In this document: positions 43,798 through 52,989 of the stretch, piece after piece | Numbering within the stretch: position 1 is the stretch's first letter | Layout of the letters: every line of letters starts with the position of its first letter | Notes under the pieces: model-generated | The model's input: only the letters and a program-made list of their open reading frames with translations | The model's database searches: none | What the model was told of the DNA's origin: nothing | DNA from: an uncultured Acidobacteriaceae bacterium | GTDB taxonomy: Bacteria; Acidobacteriota; Terriglobia; Terriglobales; Acidobacteriaceae | Direction of reading: 5' to 3' | Assembly: GCA_903828675.1 (NCBI GenBank) | Contig: CAIKND010000157.1 | Coordinates: forward strand, 119,345 to 183,344 | Length of the DNA stretch: 64,000 nt | Made by a program: the position numbers and the translations under genes

Positions 43798-45186
43798 TCA
43801 CCTCGCGGCCAGCCGAATCCCTGAAAACTGCCAACGCGTCTCCGGTGCAAAGAAATTCCTGTAACTCGCCCGAATGTGCCTCTGCGGTGTCACGCATGAC
43901 CCGCCCCGCAGTACCATTTGCCCGCTCATGAATTTCCCGTTGTACTCGCCCAGCGTCCCACCCAGCGGCTGGAACCCCGGATAGCCGAGGTACGCGCTCC
44001 CTGTCCACTCCCAGCAATCCCCGTAGAGTTGCGAGAGGCCATCGCCCGGCAAACACTCCGGGTGCCCCATCCTTGCCGCGTCCTTGCTTTTGCGGCTAGG
44101 GTGGGATGGCATGCCGCCCGCTTCGAAGGCCCCGTCAAAATGCCCAGCCCCAGCAGCCGCGCAAGGCGTCAACATCCCCGAATCCAGCAGATTCCCGCCG
44201 ATAGCGGTGCCCTCCCCCGCAGCCTCCCATTCAAACTCGGTAGCCAGCCGCCGCCCTGCCCAGCGGGCATAGGCGTCAGCCTCATAAAAGCTCATATGGC
44301 TCACCGGCGTCGCTTCCAGGTCTTCCAGCGGTCTCTCGCCTCGTAGCGTAAACGCGCTCCATGCCCCATCGGTCTTGGTCCAGTAGAGCGGCGCGCGCCA
44401 GCCCTGGCCTTTCATCGTGTCCCACCCCGCCGAAAGCCAAAGCTCTGTCCGGTCATATCCTCCATCAGCGATGAATTCGGCATACTCCCCGCACGTCACC
44501 AACCGCCTGCCCAGCGCAGACGGCTCAAGCCAAACCCGGTGCCGTGGCAGTTCATTATCAAAGCAGAATCCATCGCCCCCATGCCCAACCTCCCGCAGCC
44601 CGCCCGCAAACTCCACAAATTCCATCTTCATGCCGGGTGCCCCATGTCTCGCGTTTGAGACATGGGATTCATCACCACTATCTCCCGCATAAACCGGCCT
44701 CAAAGGGTTGGTAAAGAACGCATTCAAAATATCTGTCAGCAGCAATTCCTGGTGTTGCTCCTCGTGGTTCAAGCCCAACTCGATCCGCCGCAGAGCCTCC
44801 GGCTCCGCGCCACGTTCCAGCAACCGCCCCACTGCCTCGTCCACGTGTTCCCGGTACTTAAGAACCTCCTCCAGTCCCGGCCTTGAAAACGACGAACGCA
44901 GGCGTTTCTCAGGGAACTGGGCAAAACTCGCGTAATAGCTGTTGAACAGCCACGGAAAATCCGCGTTGAACAACTTGTATGCAGGCGAAAACGCTCCCAG
45001 CACGAACGATTCGAAGAACCACGCCGTATGCGCCAGATGCCATTTTGCCGGGGACGCCTCAGGGCATGACTGTACCATCATGTCCTCGGCCGTCAGCCCG
45101 GCGCACAGGGCCAGCGTCCGCCGCCGAACCGCTCCAAACCGCTCGCCCATCTCCACCTGCGCACTCTCCACGGCTGTCGTCCTCAT
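43798..45186 (-). CDS. egtB: EgtB-type ergothioneine biosynthesis sulfoxide synthase, with repeat-derived insertions
   Basis: A 462-aa iron enzyme of the EgtB type, joining a cysteine-type thiol to hercynine. The DinB-like N-domain gives metal-binding His in WHLAHTAWFFE (near 50) and NHEEQHQELL (near 140). The formylglycine-generating-type C-domain shows VSHMSFYEADAYARWAGRRL, FEWEAAGEG, GDCWEWTGSAY and LRGGSCVTP. Two stretches, about residues 169-185 (VSNARHGAPG) and 358-377 (HPSRKSKDAARMGHPE), correspond exactly to palindromic repeats at 44634 and 44058 and are unlikely to be ancestral. ATG 45186 is supported by GGGAGGTGA. The partner egtD is not in the neighbourhood. Confidence 0.93.
   Translation of the reverse strand: MRTTAVESAQVEMGERFGAVRRRTLALCAGLTAEDMMVQSCPEASPAKWHLAHTAWFFESFVLGAFSPAYKLFNADFPWLFNSYYASFAQFPEKRLRSSFSRPGLEEVLKYREHVDEAVGRLLERGAEPEALRRIELGLNHEEQHQELLLTDILNAFFTNPLRPVYAGDSGDESHVSNARHGAPGMKMEFVEFAGGLREVGHGGDGFCFDNELPRHRVWLEPSALGRRLVTCGEYAEFIADGGYDRTELWLSAGWDTMKGQGWRAPLYWTKTDGAWSAFTLRGERPLEDLEATPVSHMSFYEADAYARWAGRRLATEFEWEAAGEGTAIGGNLLDSGMLTPCAAAGAGHFDGAFEAGGMPSHPSRKSKDAARMGHPECLPGDGLSQLYGDCWEWTGSAYLGYPGFQPLGGTLGEYNGKFMSGQMVLRGGSCVTPQRHIRASYRNFFAPETRWQFSGIRLAAR
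44058..44113. repeat. Palindromic element, GTGCCCCA family, copy E (inside egtB)
   Basis: GGGTGCCCCATCC with the stem CCCATCCTTGCCGC / GCGGCTAGGGTGGG (two mismatches). It is read in frame by egtB. Confidence 0.8.
44634..44675. repeat. Palindromic element, GTGCCCCA family, copy F (inside egtB)
   Basis: GGGTGCCCCATGTCTC, a short loop and GAGACATGGGATT form a perfect 10-bp stem. It is a second in-frame copy in egtB, with a different stem sequence from copy E. Confidence 0.8.
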
Positions 45187-45383
45187 TGCGTCACCTCCCG
45201 CTCTGGCAAGAGTGTACCGCGAACCCCGCCCCTTACTGTTCATTGCATCTCCAACCGGAGTTTCCGCGCAGTAAAAGGATTCTTTGCTCATTCACTCGCT
45301 CTCCGCCTTCATTTGGTGGTTTAATTTCATTGGATGGTACGACCCGGTTGATCGCCCCTGAGTTCCTTCACCAGGAGAGAATC

Positions 45384-46223
45384 ATGTTGAGGTTCGATAC
45401 ACATCGCTGGCTTCCGGCTCTTGCCCTGCTCGCAGGCATTGTGGCATCGCCCGGTTCTTCCCAGGCTGACGACCACGCCCAGAATCAGGCCCAAACTCCT
45501 GCGCCCGCTCAGCCCAATCCCCAACCCGCTCCTCTGCAACCCGCTCCGCCGCAAACAACCGTTCATGTGCCGGCCGATCCGCCCACACCCGAGCAACTCG
45601 GCGATTCCCTCGTTATGCACCAGCGGTATCAGGCCGCCATTGCCGCCTATGCCAATGCGCCGCAAGATTCCGCCGCCGTCCTTAACAAGTTGGGCATCGC
45701 CTATCAGATGATGCGCAATTCCAAAGATGCCATCCGCTGCTACAAGGCATCCCTCAAAATCTCCCCAAACAGCCCGCGTGTCATTAACAACCTCGGCACC
45801 GTCTACGACTCACTCCAGCAGTACGCTCAAGCGGAACGCATGTATCGAAAGGCGCTTAAACTCGATCCCCAATCCGCCCTCATCCTCAAGAACCTTGGAT
45901 CTGATCTGCTCGCTCAACACAACTTCAGAAAGGGTGCCGAAGCCTACAAGCAGGCCCTGGCCATTGACCCCAACATATTCCAGGACCGAACCAGTTTAAG
46001 AGTCGAGAACCCGGCCTCGGCCCATGATCGCGGCGCCATTAACTACTACATGGCCAGGGGATGCGCCCACTCCGGCCTCACCGATTGCGCCATCCAGTAC
46101 CTGCGCATGGCCCTCAACGAGGGCTTTACCACCCCCAAGAAGCTCGCTGTCGACAGTGACTTCGCAAGCCTCCGCGAACTGCCTGCATTCAAGCAGCTCC
46201 TCGCCGCCCAGAGCGCCCCCTAA
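45384..46223 (+). CDS. Exported TPR protein
   Basis: A 279-aa protein with a signal peptide (LPALALLAGIVASPGSSQA), a Pro/Ala/Gln-rich linker (about residues 30-65) and tetratricopeptide repeats from about residue 75 (QRYQAAIAAYANAPQD, NKLGIAYQMMRNSKDAIRCY, NNLGTVYDSLQQYAQAERMY, KNLGSDLLAQHNFRKGAEAY). AGGAGAGA lies 6 nt before ATG 45384. It probably serves as a periplasmic protein-protein scaffold. It is divergent from egtB. Confidence 0.88.
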   Translation: MLRFDTHRWLPALALLAGIVASPGSSQADDHAQNQAQTPAPAQPNPQPAPLQPAPPQTTVHVPADPPTPEQLGDSLVMHQRYQAAIAAYANAPQDSAAVLNKLGIAYQMMRNSKDAIRCYKASLKISPNSPRVINNLGTVYDSLQQYAQAERMYRKALKLDPQSALILKNLGSDLLAQHNFRKGAEAYKQALAIDPNIFQDRTSLRVENPASAHDRGAINYYMARGCAHSGLTDCAIQYLRMALNEGFTTPKKLAVDSDFASLRELPAFKQLLAAQSAP

Positions 46224-46248
46224 TGAGCCGGCCCTCAAATAGAAGCCC

Positions 46249-46300
46249 CGTGCCCCATCCATTTCGCAGGCTTTATCGTGAGATAGGTGGGATACCTAAT
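46249..46300. repeat. Palindromic element, GTGCCCCA family, copy G
   Basis: CCGTGCCCCATCCATTTCGC...GATAGGTGGGATA resembles the core of the 29072 and 61652 repeats, but its stem is partly degraded. It lies between the TPR gene and the DUF5666-like gene. Confidence 0.6.
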
Positions 46301-46415
46301 CACTCTTGGGGGCCGGATCAATAGCTAACTCCGCTCTTTGCTCTTCGTCGACCTTCCTGGCTTTTCCCCCGTCTATACTGCATAAGGCCGTTTCCCCGGC
46401 CGATCAGGAGTTTCC

Positions 46416-47237
46416 ATGAAAGTACGTCTCTTGTCCGTGATCGTCTTCTCGTTAGCCCTCACCGTCGCCAGCGCTCAGGATGCAAATCCCGCTCCCCCCG
46501 CAGCGCAGAACTCGGGGGCTCCCACAGGAGCTTTCGGCCAGCGCTCAGGCCGTGGCGGCGGTATGGGAATGGCTGGCATGAGCATGGGGCCAGGCCGTGG
46601 CCTCATGGGTACTGTCACCCAGATCGCCGCCGACCACTTCACCGTCAAGACCTACGCCGGAGAAACCGGCACCGTCAATTTCAGCGTCAACACCCGCTTC
46701 ATGAAGCAGCTAGCCGGCATGGGCCAGGGTATGGGCGGAGGCATGGGGCGAGGCCAAGGCCAAGGGATGCCCGGCGCAATGCCCGCCGACGGTGCCGGGG
46801 CGGCCCCCCAAACCATCAAGTCCTCTGACATCAAGGTTGGCGACGACATAGCCGCCATGGGCGAGGTAAACGCTGTCGCACATTCCATAGGCGCTGTCAT
46901 GGTCGTCCAAATCGACCCCGAGCGCGCTCGTCAGATGCACGAAATGCAGGCCAACTACGGCAAAACCTGGATCATGGGCAAAGTCACTGCCATTGATGGC
47001 GTCAAGGTCACCATCTTCGGCTCAGTAGACAGCGCCCCTCACGCATTCGTGGCCGACGAGAATACCACCTTCCGCAGGCGTCGCGAGCCAGTCACAATGG
47101 CTGATATTCATCTCGGAGACACCCTCCGCGCCGAGGGTGCAATCGAGGACGGCGTCTTCACCGCAACCGCGGTCAACGTCATGGGAATGCCTCCGGGACA
47201 AACCCCCACCGTTCCCCGTCCTGCCCCGCCCAGGTAG
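46416..47237 (+). CDS. Exported DUF5666-like protein, Gly/Met-rich
   Basis: A 273-aa protein with a signal peptide (LLSVIVFSLALTVASAQ). It has a Gly/Met-rich stretch (GGGMGMAGMSMGPG), a beta-rich module (GTVTQIAADHFTVKTYAGET), a second Gly/Met stretch (MGQGMGGGMGRGQGQGM) and a second module (GKVTAIDGVKVTIFGSVDS, GDTLRAEGAIEDGVFTATAV). The paired beta modules look like DUF5666 repeats. The Met-rich runs could bind copper, which is speculation. CAGGAG precedes ATG 46416. Confidence 0.78.
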   Translation: MKVRLLSVIVFSLALTVASAQDANPAPPAAQNSGAPTGAFGQRSGRGGGMGMAGMSMGPGRGLMGTVTQIAADHFTVKTYAGETGTVNFSVNTRFMKQLAGMGQGMGGGMGRGQGQGMPGAMPADGAGAAPQTIKSSDIKVGDDIAAMGEVNAVAHSIGAVMVVQIDPERARQMHEMQANYGKTWIMGKVTAIDGVKVTIFGSVDSAPHAFVADENTTFRRRREPVTMADIHLGDTLRAEGAIEDGVFTATAVNVMGMPPGQTPTVPRPAPPR

Positions 47238-47250
47238 CCTCCTGAAGAAA

Positions 47251-47282
47251 TGCGCGGGAGCGCCAAAGCAAGCTCCCGCGCA
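47251..47282. terminator. Hairpin between convergent genes
   Basis: A perfect 11-bp stem, TGCGCGGGAGC / GCTCCCGCGCA, with a 10-nt loop and no U-run. It is placed to serve both the DUF5666-like gene and the convergent regulator gene. Confidence 0.7.
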
Positions 47283-47316
47283 TCCCGTCAGTCCAGGCTT
47301 CGTGTGTCAGTCTTCT

Positions 47317-48570
47317 CTACCAGGTATTCACAGCCACAATCGTTGGCGCGCCCGTCTTTCCATCCACCACGCCCACCTTCAGCACAACCTCGATATTCCG
47401 GCTTGCGAAGTCACTGCCCACCTGCTCCCTCAGCAGCTGCATATAGTGCGGATTCACGGCAAACTGGGTGGCCGCTTCGGTCCCGTTCCGGCCCAGCCCG
47501 GCCAGCACCACCACCCAATTATCGGTAGTCGTGTCCCAGAACCGCGCCAGCAGAGCAAAATCGTCCGCGCTCGAGTACGGAATCTTGGTGTCGCGTACCC
47601 ACCGCACTTCCGGTTGCTTCCCGTCCACAATCGAGTGATCCGGCTTGTTCTCAGGCGAGAAATGGAAGCGGTGAGACTCTACCAGCCGCAGCGTCCACTG
47701 GTTGTTAAACGCGTTCAGCAGGATGATCGGATGCTCGTGCAGCTCCGGCAGCGGAGTGGATGCCGAAAATTTGAACAGTGGCGTTGAACCGCTTCGCTCA
47801 ATCAGCGCACTCAGCAGCGTGGTGGAAACCTCGGTCTGCAGCGAAAAATACGGATAGTCGGTCTCTTTGTCGGCAGTGAAAAATCCCGGTACGGGGACCT
47901 GCGCGTAGGTGTTGCCGCCGGCGCAGATCAATATCGTGCCCTTTTCCCGCAAAATCGGTGCCCAGAACTGCCTGACTGCCAAGTCCGGCACCGCACGGTG
48001 CTTCAGCAGAATCCCCGCCAGCACCGCAGCCAATACCAGAACCGGCACTCCGATCAGAACCGGCCATTTCAACCAGAGCCATAATCTCCTGCGCGATACT
48101 GACTCTACCCTTGCCTCCGCAACCGCGCCGCCATCCACCGCGTGCGAATCAGGCGGAGCCTTCGGCGGAGCCGGTTCGATAGCCACCGTTTTCGCCTCGG
48201 CCAGAAAATGAAACTCCGGCAGGTAGCTCCCCGAGGTCAGGCTGATCCTCACCTCAGGAACCGGGTGCGGTTCCAGATAGTACTGCGCCAATCTGCGCCG
48301 CACATCGTTGGCTCTTACCCTGACAATGGCATCTGTCGCGGTTTCGTAGTCGATTGGCCTGCCGAAAAGCTTGGCGCCGATAAACCGCTCTGAGAGGCTC
48401 TCCGTATCCCCCTCCAGCGCGCGAAGCACCACGAACTCAAGAAAGTCGTGACATCGCTTGCTGCCGGAAAAGTGGACACTCTTCAGTACCACCTCGAGTT
48501 CAGACTTGACTGCCGCCGTCTGGACTGAAGTGAGTCCGCCCGCGCTGGCTTGCGCTGAAGTTTGCGTCAT
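47317..48570 (-). CDS. One-TM protein with putative winged-helix N-terminus (membrane-anchored regulator)
   Basis: A 417-aa protein. Residues about 20-125 form a conserved cytoplasmic domain (FSGSKRCHDFLEFVVLRALE, AKLFGRPIDYETATDAIVRV, RANDVRRRLAQYY, ISLTSGSYLPEFHF). Its end resembles the recognition helix and wing of OmpR/CadC domains (VxVxxRRLRxxL...GxGY). A Pro/Ala linker, one TM helix (WPVLIGVPVLVLAAVLAGIL) and an extracytoplasmic domain of about 220 residues follow. Such proteins are often labelled adenylate cyclase, but no cyclase residues are seen. A CadC/ToxR-like regulator controlling the divergent TonB-type receptor is my inference. A perfect 12-bp tandem repeat lies 38 bp upstream. 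Confidence 0.7.
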   Translation of the reverse strand: MTQTSAQASAGGLTSVQTAAVKSELEVVLKSVHFSGSKRCHDFLEFVVLRALEGDTESLSERFIGAKLFGRPIDYETATDAIVRVRANDVRRRLAQYYLEPHPVPEVRISLTSGSYLPEFHFLAEAKTVAIEPAPPKAPPDSHAVDGGAVAEARVESVSRRRLWLWLKWPVLIGVPVLVLAAVLAGILLKHRAVPDLAVRQFWAPILREKGTILICAGGNTYAQVPVPGFFTADKETDYPYFSLQTEVSTTLLSALIERSGSTPLFKFSASTPLPELHEHPIILLNAFNNQWTLRLVESHRFHFSPENKPDHSIVDGKQPEVRWVRDTKIPYSSADDFALLARFWDTTTDNWVVVLAGLGRNGTEAATQFAVNPHYMQLLREQVGSDFASRNIEVVLKVGVVDGKTGAPTIVAVNTW

Positions 48571-48607
48571 ACTGCTTTTTCACCAACTACGAAATGTATT
48601 CTACTAC

Positions 48608-48631
48608 GCACCGTAACCTGCACCGTAACCT
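48608..48631. promoter_or_regulatory. Perfect 12-bp tandem repeat, putative operator
   Basis: GCACCGTAACCT occurs twice in direct tandem (48608-48619, 48620-48631), next to an AT-rich stretch TTTAATTAGTATATATG. It sits in the 470-bp region between the one-TM regulator and the TonB-type receptor. Direct repeats are the usual target of OmpR-type winged helices. Nothing else is recognised in the rest of this gap. Confidence 0.55.
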
Positions 48632-49040
48632 TTAATTAGTATATATGTTTTCAATAACTTGCATCGGAACGCGAAGGTGAACTGTTCCGAACGTTGTAAG
48701 CGCGATAACGGTAGCTTAGATTTACATCCGATTCAAAATAGGCAAGCTGCGTTCATCCTGATCAGGATTGGTCGGCGTCTGTCGACTCGTCCTGTACCGA
48801 GTTGTGCGCAAATATGTTCGGAGAAATTGGTTCACTTCCGGGCAATTCCGCATTTATTAAGATGCGCCGGTTTTGTTGATCGGCCACCTCCGCCCTGACC
48901 TAAGTTGTGTCAGACAGCATGCGGAAGTTGCTCACCAGACCGGGTGCAGTCGCGTTGCAAGTTTTACCCATAACCCTGGCCGGGGATTAAAAGGCCGGGT
49001 AACGTGCACAGCAAGTGCGCTTCAACCTTTAGGAGATGTT

Positions 49041-52000
49041 ATGCAAACTACCCATGCGACAAGGCGATTTATGGCCATTGCCGTCCCCCGCCTCATCGCG
49101 GTCATGCTGATCATTCTGGGCGGAGCGATCTTCGCCTCTGCCCAGCAGATCACCGGTACCATCGCCGGCAACGTCAAGGACGAGTCGGGCGCCATGGTCA
49201 ACACGGCCACCGTCAAGGCCACCAACAACAACACCGGCTTCACTCGCTCCGCCGCCGCGGATAGCGAAGGCAACTACCGCCTCACGTATCTGCCCGTCGG
49301 CACCTACACCGTCGAAGTGGTTGCACCCAACTTCAAAAAGTTCGTGCAGCAGAATGTCACCATCAGCGTCGATCAGACGGTGGCTCTGAACATTGCCCTT
49401 GCCATCGGCGCACAGACCCAGACTGTCGAAGTCACTGAGGCCCCGCCGCTGGTTGAGACCAGCACCGCAGAACTCGGCCGCAGCGTCTCGCCCGCGGAGA
49501 TCATTTCGCTCCCGCTGGTCAACCGCAACGCCTACGCTGAGCTTTCGCTCACCCCGGGCGTCATGTCCAACAGCGCCAGCGCGCAGAGCAATGCCAACGG
49601 TACCCCGAACTTCCAGATCGGCGTTCCCTCCACGCAGGTCACTGTCAACGGCGGCATCGACGCCGGAGTGCCTACCGTCAGCTACTACCTCGACGGCGGC
49701 ATCAATATGACCGGCCTCCGTAACTACGGCAACCCGCTGCCCAATCCCGATGCACTTCAGGAGTTCCGCATCGAGACCAACAACTTCGCGGCCCAGTATG
49801 GCCGTATGTCGGGCGCCGTTGTCACCGCCGTTACCAAGTCAGGCACCAACCAGTTCCACGGCTCGCTCTTCGAGTTCAACCGCAATACGGCGCTCAACGC
49901 CATGCCCTGGGGCCAGACCACCGCGCAGCACTATCGCCGCAATATGTTCGGCGGCGCTGTGGGCGGTCCCATCAAGCACGACAAGGCGTTCTTCTTCTTC
50001 AGCTATGGCGGACTCCGCCAGGTTGTAGGCCAGGCTCTCAGCGGCGGCATCGTCCCCTCGGCTAACATGCGCCTCGGCGACTTTACCCAATTGCTTGACA
50101 GCAAGGGCGTTCAGGTTCCCGTCTATCAGCCCGGCACCAAGATCCAGTATCAGGGCACCAACAGCTCGTCGAACTGCTCCATCCCTACGCTCAACTGCGT
50201 ACCCACGGCCGCTCTCGACAAGACCTCTTCTGCCCTCATCAATAAGTACGTCCCGCTGCCCACCAACACCACCACAAACGGCTATGCGGGCTACTTCATC
50301 GGACCCACCAAACAGGACGAGTATCTGGCCAAGTACGACGAGCAGCGTGGTGATAAGGACCACCTCGCCGCCAGCTTCTTCTACCTCAACACCCTCCAGA
50401 ACGCCTACGGCGGCGGCAGCATTCCGTACATGACCACGCAGTCGTTCTCCAAGCAGTACAACGTCAACATCAGCGACATTCACACCCTCAATGCAACTAC
50501 GGCCAATCAGGCCTGGCTCACCTTCACCCGCGTTGCCGGTGGCCGCACCAACGTGCCCACCGTGGGCATGGAAGACTTCGGCTCTACGTTTACGACCCAG
50601 GGCCCCAAGACGCTGCCTAACCTCAACGTCACTGGTTTCTTCTCGGCAGGCGGCGGACTCGCCGGTCCGGTCAGCGACACGGACTTCTACTCCCTTCGCG
50701 ACGTCGTCAGCAAGACCGTGGGCAAGCACCAGCTTGACCTCGGCGGCGAAATCTCGCTCGAGAAGGATATGTTCCGCGGCAACCTCTACAACTTCGGCAT
50801 CTTCGGCTTCAGCACCTCGGCTCCTACCACCACCGGCAGCGCCGTGGCCGACTTCATCACCGGCCAGGTCAATACCATGGAGCAGGACACCCCATACAAA
50901 GGCTTCCTGAGCAACTGGTACTGGGCCGTCTTCGCCCAGGACAACTACCGCATCCTCCCCCGCCTGACCCTCAACCTGGGCCTCCGCTGGGACGTGCAAA
51001 CTTCGCCGGTTGAATCGCAAGACCTCGCCGTCTCCTTCCTGCCCAACGTCCAGTCCACCAAGGTTCCCTCGGCCCCCAAGGGCCTGGTCTTCCCGGGCGA
51101 CGCCGGCATCCCGCGCGGTCTCGCTCCTAACCGCTATCACCACATCTCGCCGCGTTTTGGCATCGCATGGGATCCGTTCGGCGATGGCAAGACCGCCATC
51201 CGTGCCGGCGCCGGTGTCTTCTACGGCTCCGTCAGCGCCAACGAGTGGAATCAGCCGGCCAACGCGCAGCCCTTCGCCATCAGGCAGACATTCACCTCCA
51301 TCACCTCGTTCTCCAACGTCTATGGCAGCGCGGCTTCATTCCCCAATGGCGATCCGTTCCCTTACACCTTCGACCCCTCCAAACCCCGCTTCCTTCCAAA
51401 TGCGGCCGCCGAGACCATGTCAAAGGACTATCAGTGGCCCTATAGCTATCAGATCAACGCGGCCATTCAGCGTCAGTTGCCCAAGAGCGTCAGCCTCACC
51501 GTCGCTTATGTGAGCACCCTTTCGCACGACCTGCCTTACATGGTCGACATCAATGCTCCGCAGTGGGTCACAGGCGCTTCCACCAGCACCGCAAGCATCA
51601 GTGCGCGGCGTCCGTACAACGACGGCGGCGCTCTCGGCCAGGTCACATACGGCGAATCCAACCAGACGGCTTCTTACCACTCGCTCCAGATCTCGGCTAG
51701 CCGTCCCCTCACCCACAACATCATGCTCAGCGGCTTCTACGTCCTCGGCAAGGCTTTCCAGAGCGTCAATGAGTCTGCTGTCGGACAGGCCGGCGCGCAG
51801 AACTTCTACGCTCTGAACGAAGAGCGTGGACCCATGGACAACGACCGTCGCCACATGTCCTCCATTTCGGGCATCTGGAAGGTCGACTACTATAAAGGCT
51901 CAAATTTCTTCATGAAGCAGATCGTCAACGGATGGACCATTTCGCCCATCATCACCATGAACAGCGGCACGCCATTCAATGTCGGCACCGGCTCTGACAA

Positions 52001-52409
52001 GAATGCTGACTCCTACGGCAACGATCGTCCCAACTTCGTCGCCGGCACCAGCCCATTCCTGGACAGCACCCGCTCGCGTACGGTTAGCCGCTACGCCTGG
52101 TTCAACAAGGCGGCCTTCACCGCCAACGGCCCTGGAGTTACCGGCGGTATCGGACCCGGCGGCGCTGACGGCAACGTGCCGCGCGACTATCTGCGCGCGC
52201 CCGGCTACCGCAACGTCGACCTCGGCTTGCTCCGCGACTTCCGCCTCGAGCGGGGGATGACCTTCCAACTCCGCGGTGAAGCAACCAACGTATTCAACAT
52301 GGTCAGCCTGAACGGACCCAACGGAACTCTGTCTTCGGCCCAGTTCGGCTGGATCACCTCCGCCGCCACGCAGCGGTTGCTGCAGGTCGGAGCCCGCTTC
52401 ACTTTCTAA
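49041..52409 (+). CDS. TonB-type outer-membrane receptor with Cna-B-like domain (Oar-like)
   Basis: A 1122-aa outer-membrane protein. ATG 49041 has AGGAG 6 nt upstream and opens a signal ending near FASAQQ. The carboxypeptidase-regulatory domain is GTIAGNVKDESGAMVNTATV with YLPVGTYTVEVVAPNFKKF. The plug shows VSPAEIISLPLVNRNAYAEL, SYYLDGGINMTGLRNYG and GAVVTAVTKSGTNQFHGSLF, which is very typical of acidobacterial Oar-like receptors. A 22-strand-type barrel ends in LQVGARFTF. Ligand unknown. It is divergent from the one-TM putative regulator. Confidence 0.95.
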   Translation: MQTTHATRRFMAIAVPRLIAVMLIILGGAIFASAQQITGTIAGNVKDESGAMVNTATVKATNNNTGFTRSAAADSEGNYRLTYLPVGTYTVEVVAPNFKKFVQQNVTISVDQTVALNIALAIGAQTQTVEVTEAPPLVETSTAELGRSVSPAEIISLPLVNRNAYAELSLTPGVMSNSASAQSNANGTPNFQIGVPSTQVTVNGGIDAGVPTVSYYLDGGINMTGLRNYGNPLPNPDALQEFRIETNNFAAQYGRMSGAVVTAVTKSGTNQFHGSLFEFNRNTALNAMPWGQTTAQHYRRNMFGGAVGGPIKHDKAFFFFSYGGLRQVVGQALSGGIVPSANMRLGDFTQLLDSKGVQVPVYQPGTKIQYQGTNSSSNCSIPTLNCVPTAALDKTSSALINKYVPLPTNTTTNGYAGYFIGPTKQDEYLAKYDEQRGDKDHLAASFFYLNTLQNAYGGGSIPYMTTQSFSKQYNVNISDIHTLNATTANQAWLTFTRVAGGRTNVPTVGMEDFGSTFTTQGPKTLPNLNVTGFFSAGGGLAGPVSDTDFYSLRDVVSKTVGKHQLDLGGEISLEKDMFRGNLYNFGIFGFSTSAPTTTGSAVADFITGQVNTMEQDTPYKGFLSNWYWAVFAQDNYRILPRLTLNLGLRWDVQTSPVESQDLAVSFLPNVQSTKVPSAPKGLVFPGDAGIPRGLAPNRYHHISPRFGIAWDPFGDGKTAIRAGAGVFYGSVSANEWNQPANAQPFAIRQTFTSITSFSNVYGSAASFPNGDPFPYTFDPSKPRFLPNAAAETMSKDYQWPYSYQINAAIQRQLPKSVSLTVAYVSTLSHDLPYMVDINAPQWVTGASTSTASISARRPYNDGGALGQVTYGESNQTASYHSLQISASRPLTHNIMLSGFYVLGKAFQSVNESAVGQAGAQNFYALNEERGPMDNDRRHMSSISGIWKVDYYKGSNFFMKQIVNGWTISPIITMNSGTPFNVGTGSDKNADSYGNDRPNFVAGTSPFLDSTRSRTVSRYAWFNKAAFTANGPGVTGGIGPGGADGNVPRDYLRAPGYRNVDLGLLRDFRLERGMTFQLRGEATNVFNMVSLNGPNGTLSSAQFGWITSAATQRLLQVGARFTF

Positions 52410-52585
52410 CAACTTTCAATCTTGCTGTTCTGAAGTCTGAACCAATTCAAAGGGGCGCCCTTCCGGCGTCCCTTTCCTTTTCTCCTCAGGCCAAGAAATG
52501 AGATTAGGCTCTGTAACAGTCCCTCACTGGCGAAGCCGCCCCCAGAGATGAAATATAATCCCGTCGTCGTTTCATCGGAGGGAGC

Positions 52586-52655
52586 AGGGGCATTCATGCC
52601 CCTGAATTGAGCCCGTGAATGCCACGCCTTCAGGCGCGGGCTATCATCCTCTGCA
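52586..52655. repeat. Pair of small palindromes in intergenic gap
   Basis: CAGGGGCATTCATGCCCCTG is a perfect 8-bp stem. CACGCCTTCAGGCG with a GAGCCCGTGAAT / CGCGGGCT flank forms a second. They have the same stem-TTCA-stem design as the 33824 cluster. Confidence 0.7.
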
Positions 52656-52689
52656 ATCAAAAGGTCGAATAAGAAGTCCGTAGACGAGC

Positions 52690-52760
52690 TTTGTGTCAGG
52701 GCACGGCTTCAGCCGTGCCGCAAGTGGCAGAAAATAAACGAGAGCTTTAGCCCCTGAGGG
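52690..52760. repeat. 70-bp GGCACG/CTTCAG composite palindrome, intergenic copy
   Basis: GTGTCAGGGCACGGCTTC and AGCCGTGCC, a GAAAATAAACG spacer, then GAGCTTTAGCCCCTG. It aligns with 33926-33994 inside the membrane-protein gene. Base changes in the two stem arms compensate (GGCACGGCT/AGCCGTGCC versus GGCACGACT/AGTCGTGCC). Confidence 0.85.
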
Positions 52761-52989
52761 AAGCTTATCGAGCTTTCGACTCTCGATCAGGCCTTCTCCG
52801 CAGCCTGTTCAGCCCCAACTCCATCTCGATCAGGGCCTCGACTCAGACTTAGGCCTTCTTTCCGTAGCCTCTATAGCCCGCAATCAGACCCGTTTGCATA
52901 TAATTACCCCACTTCGGCGCACAATAAATACAGATCGCTCTAAAAAGCTCCGTCCAAACTACCCTACTGGAGCCGGATGCGGCTGAATA

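Noticed and set aside
47317..48570. Adenylate cyclase label for the one-TM protein
   Set aside because: Such proteins are often called that, but no class III cyclase metal-binding or substrate residues are visible.
49839..51143. Long minus-strand open frame (434 codons) opposite the second TonB-type receptor gene
   Set aside because: It mirrors the receptor gene in antisense; composition is Ala/Glu/Val/Arg-rich with no domain, and the plus strand is clearly coding.
52406..52660. 84-codon minus-strand frame in the gap after the TonB-type receptor
   Set aside because: It spans palindromic repeats and has no ribosome-binding site or protein-like pattern.
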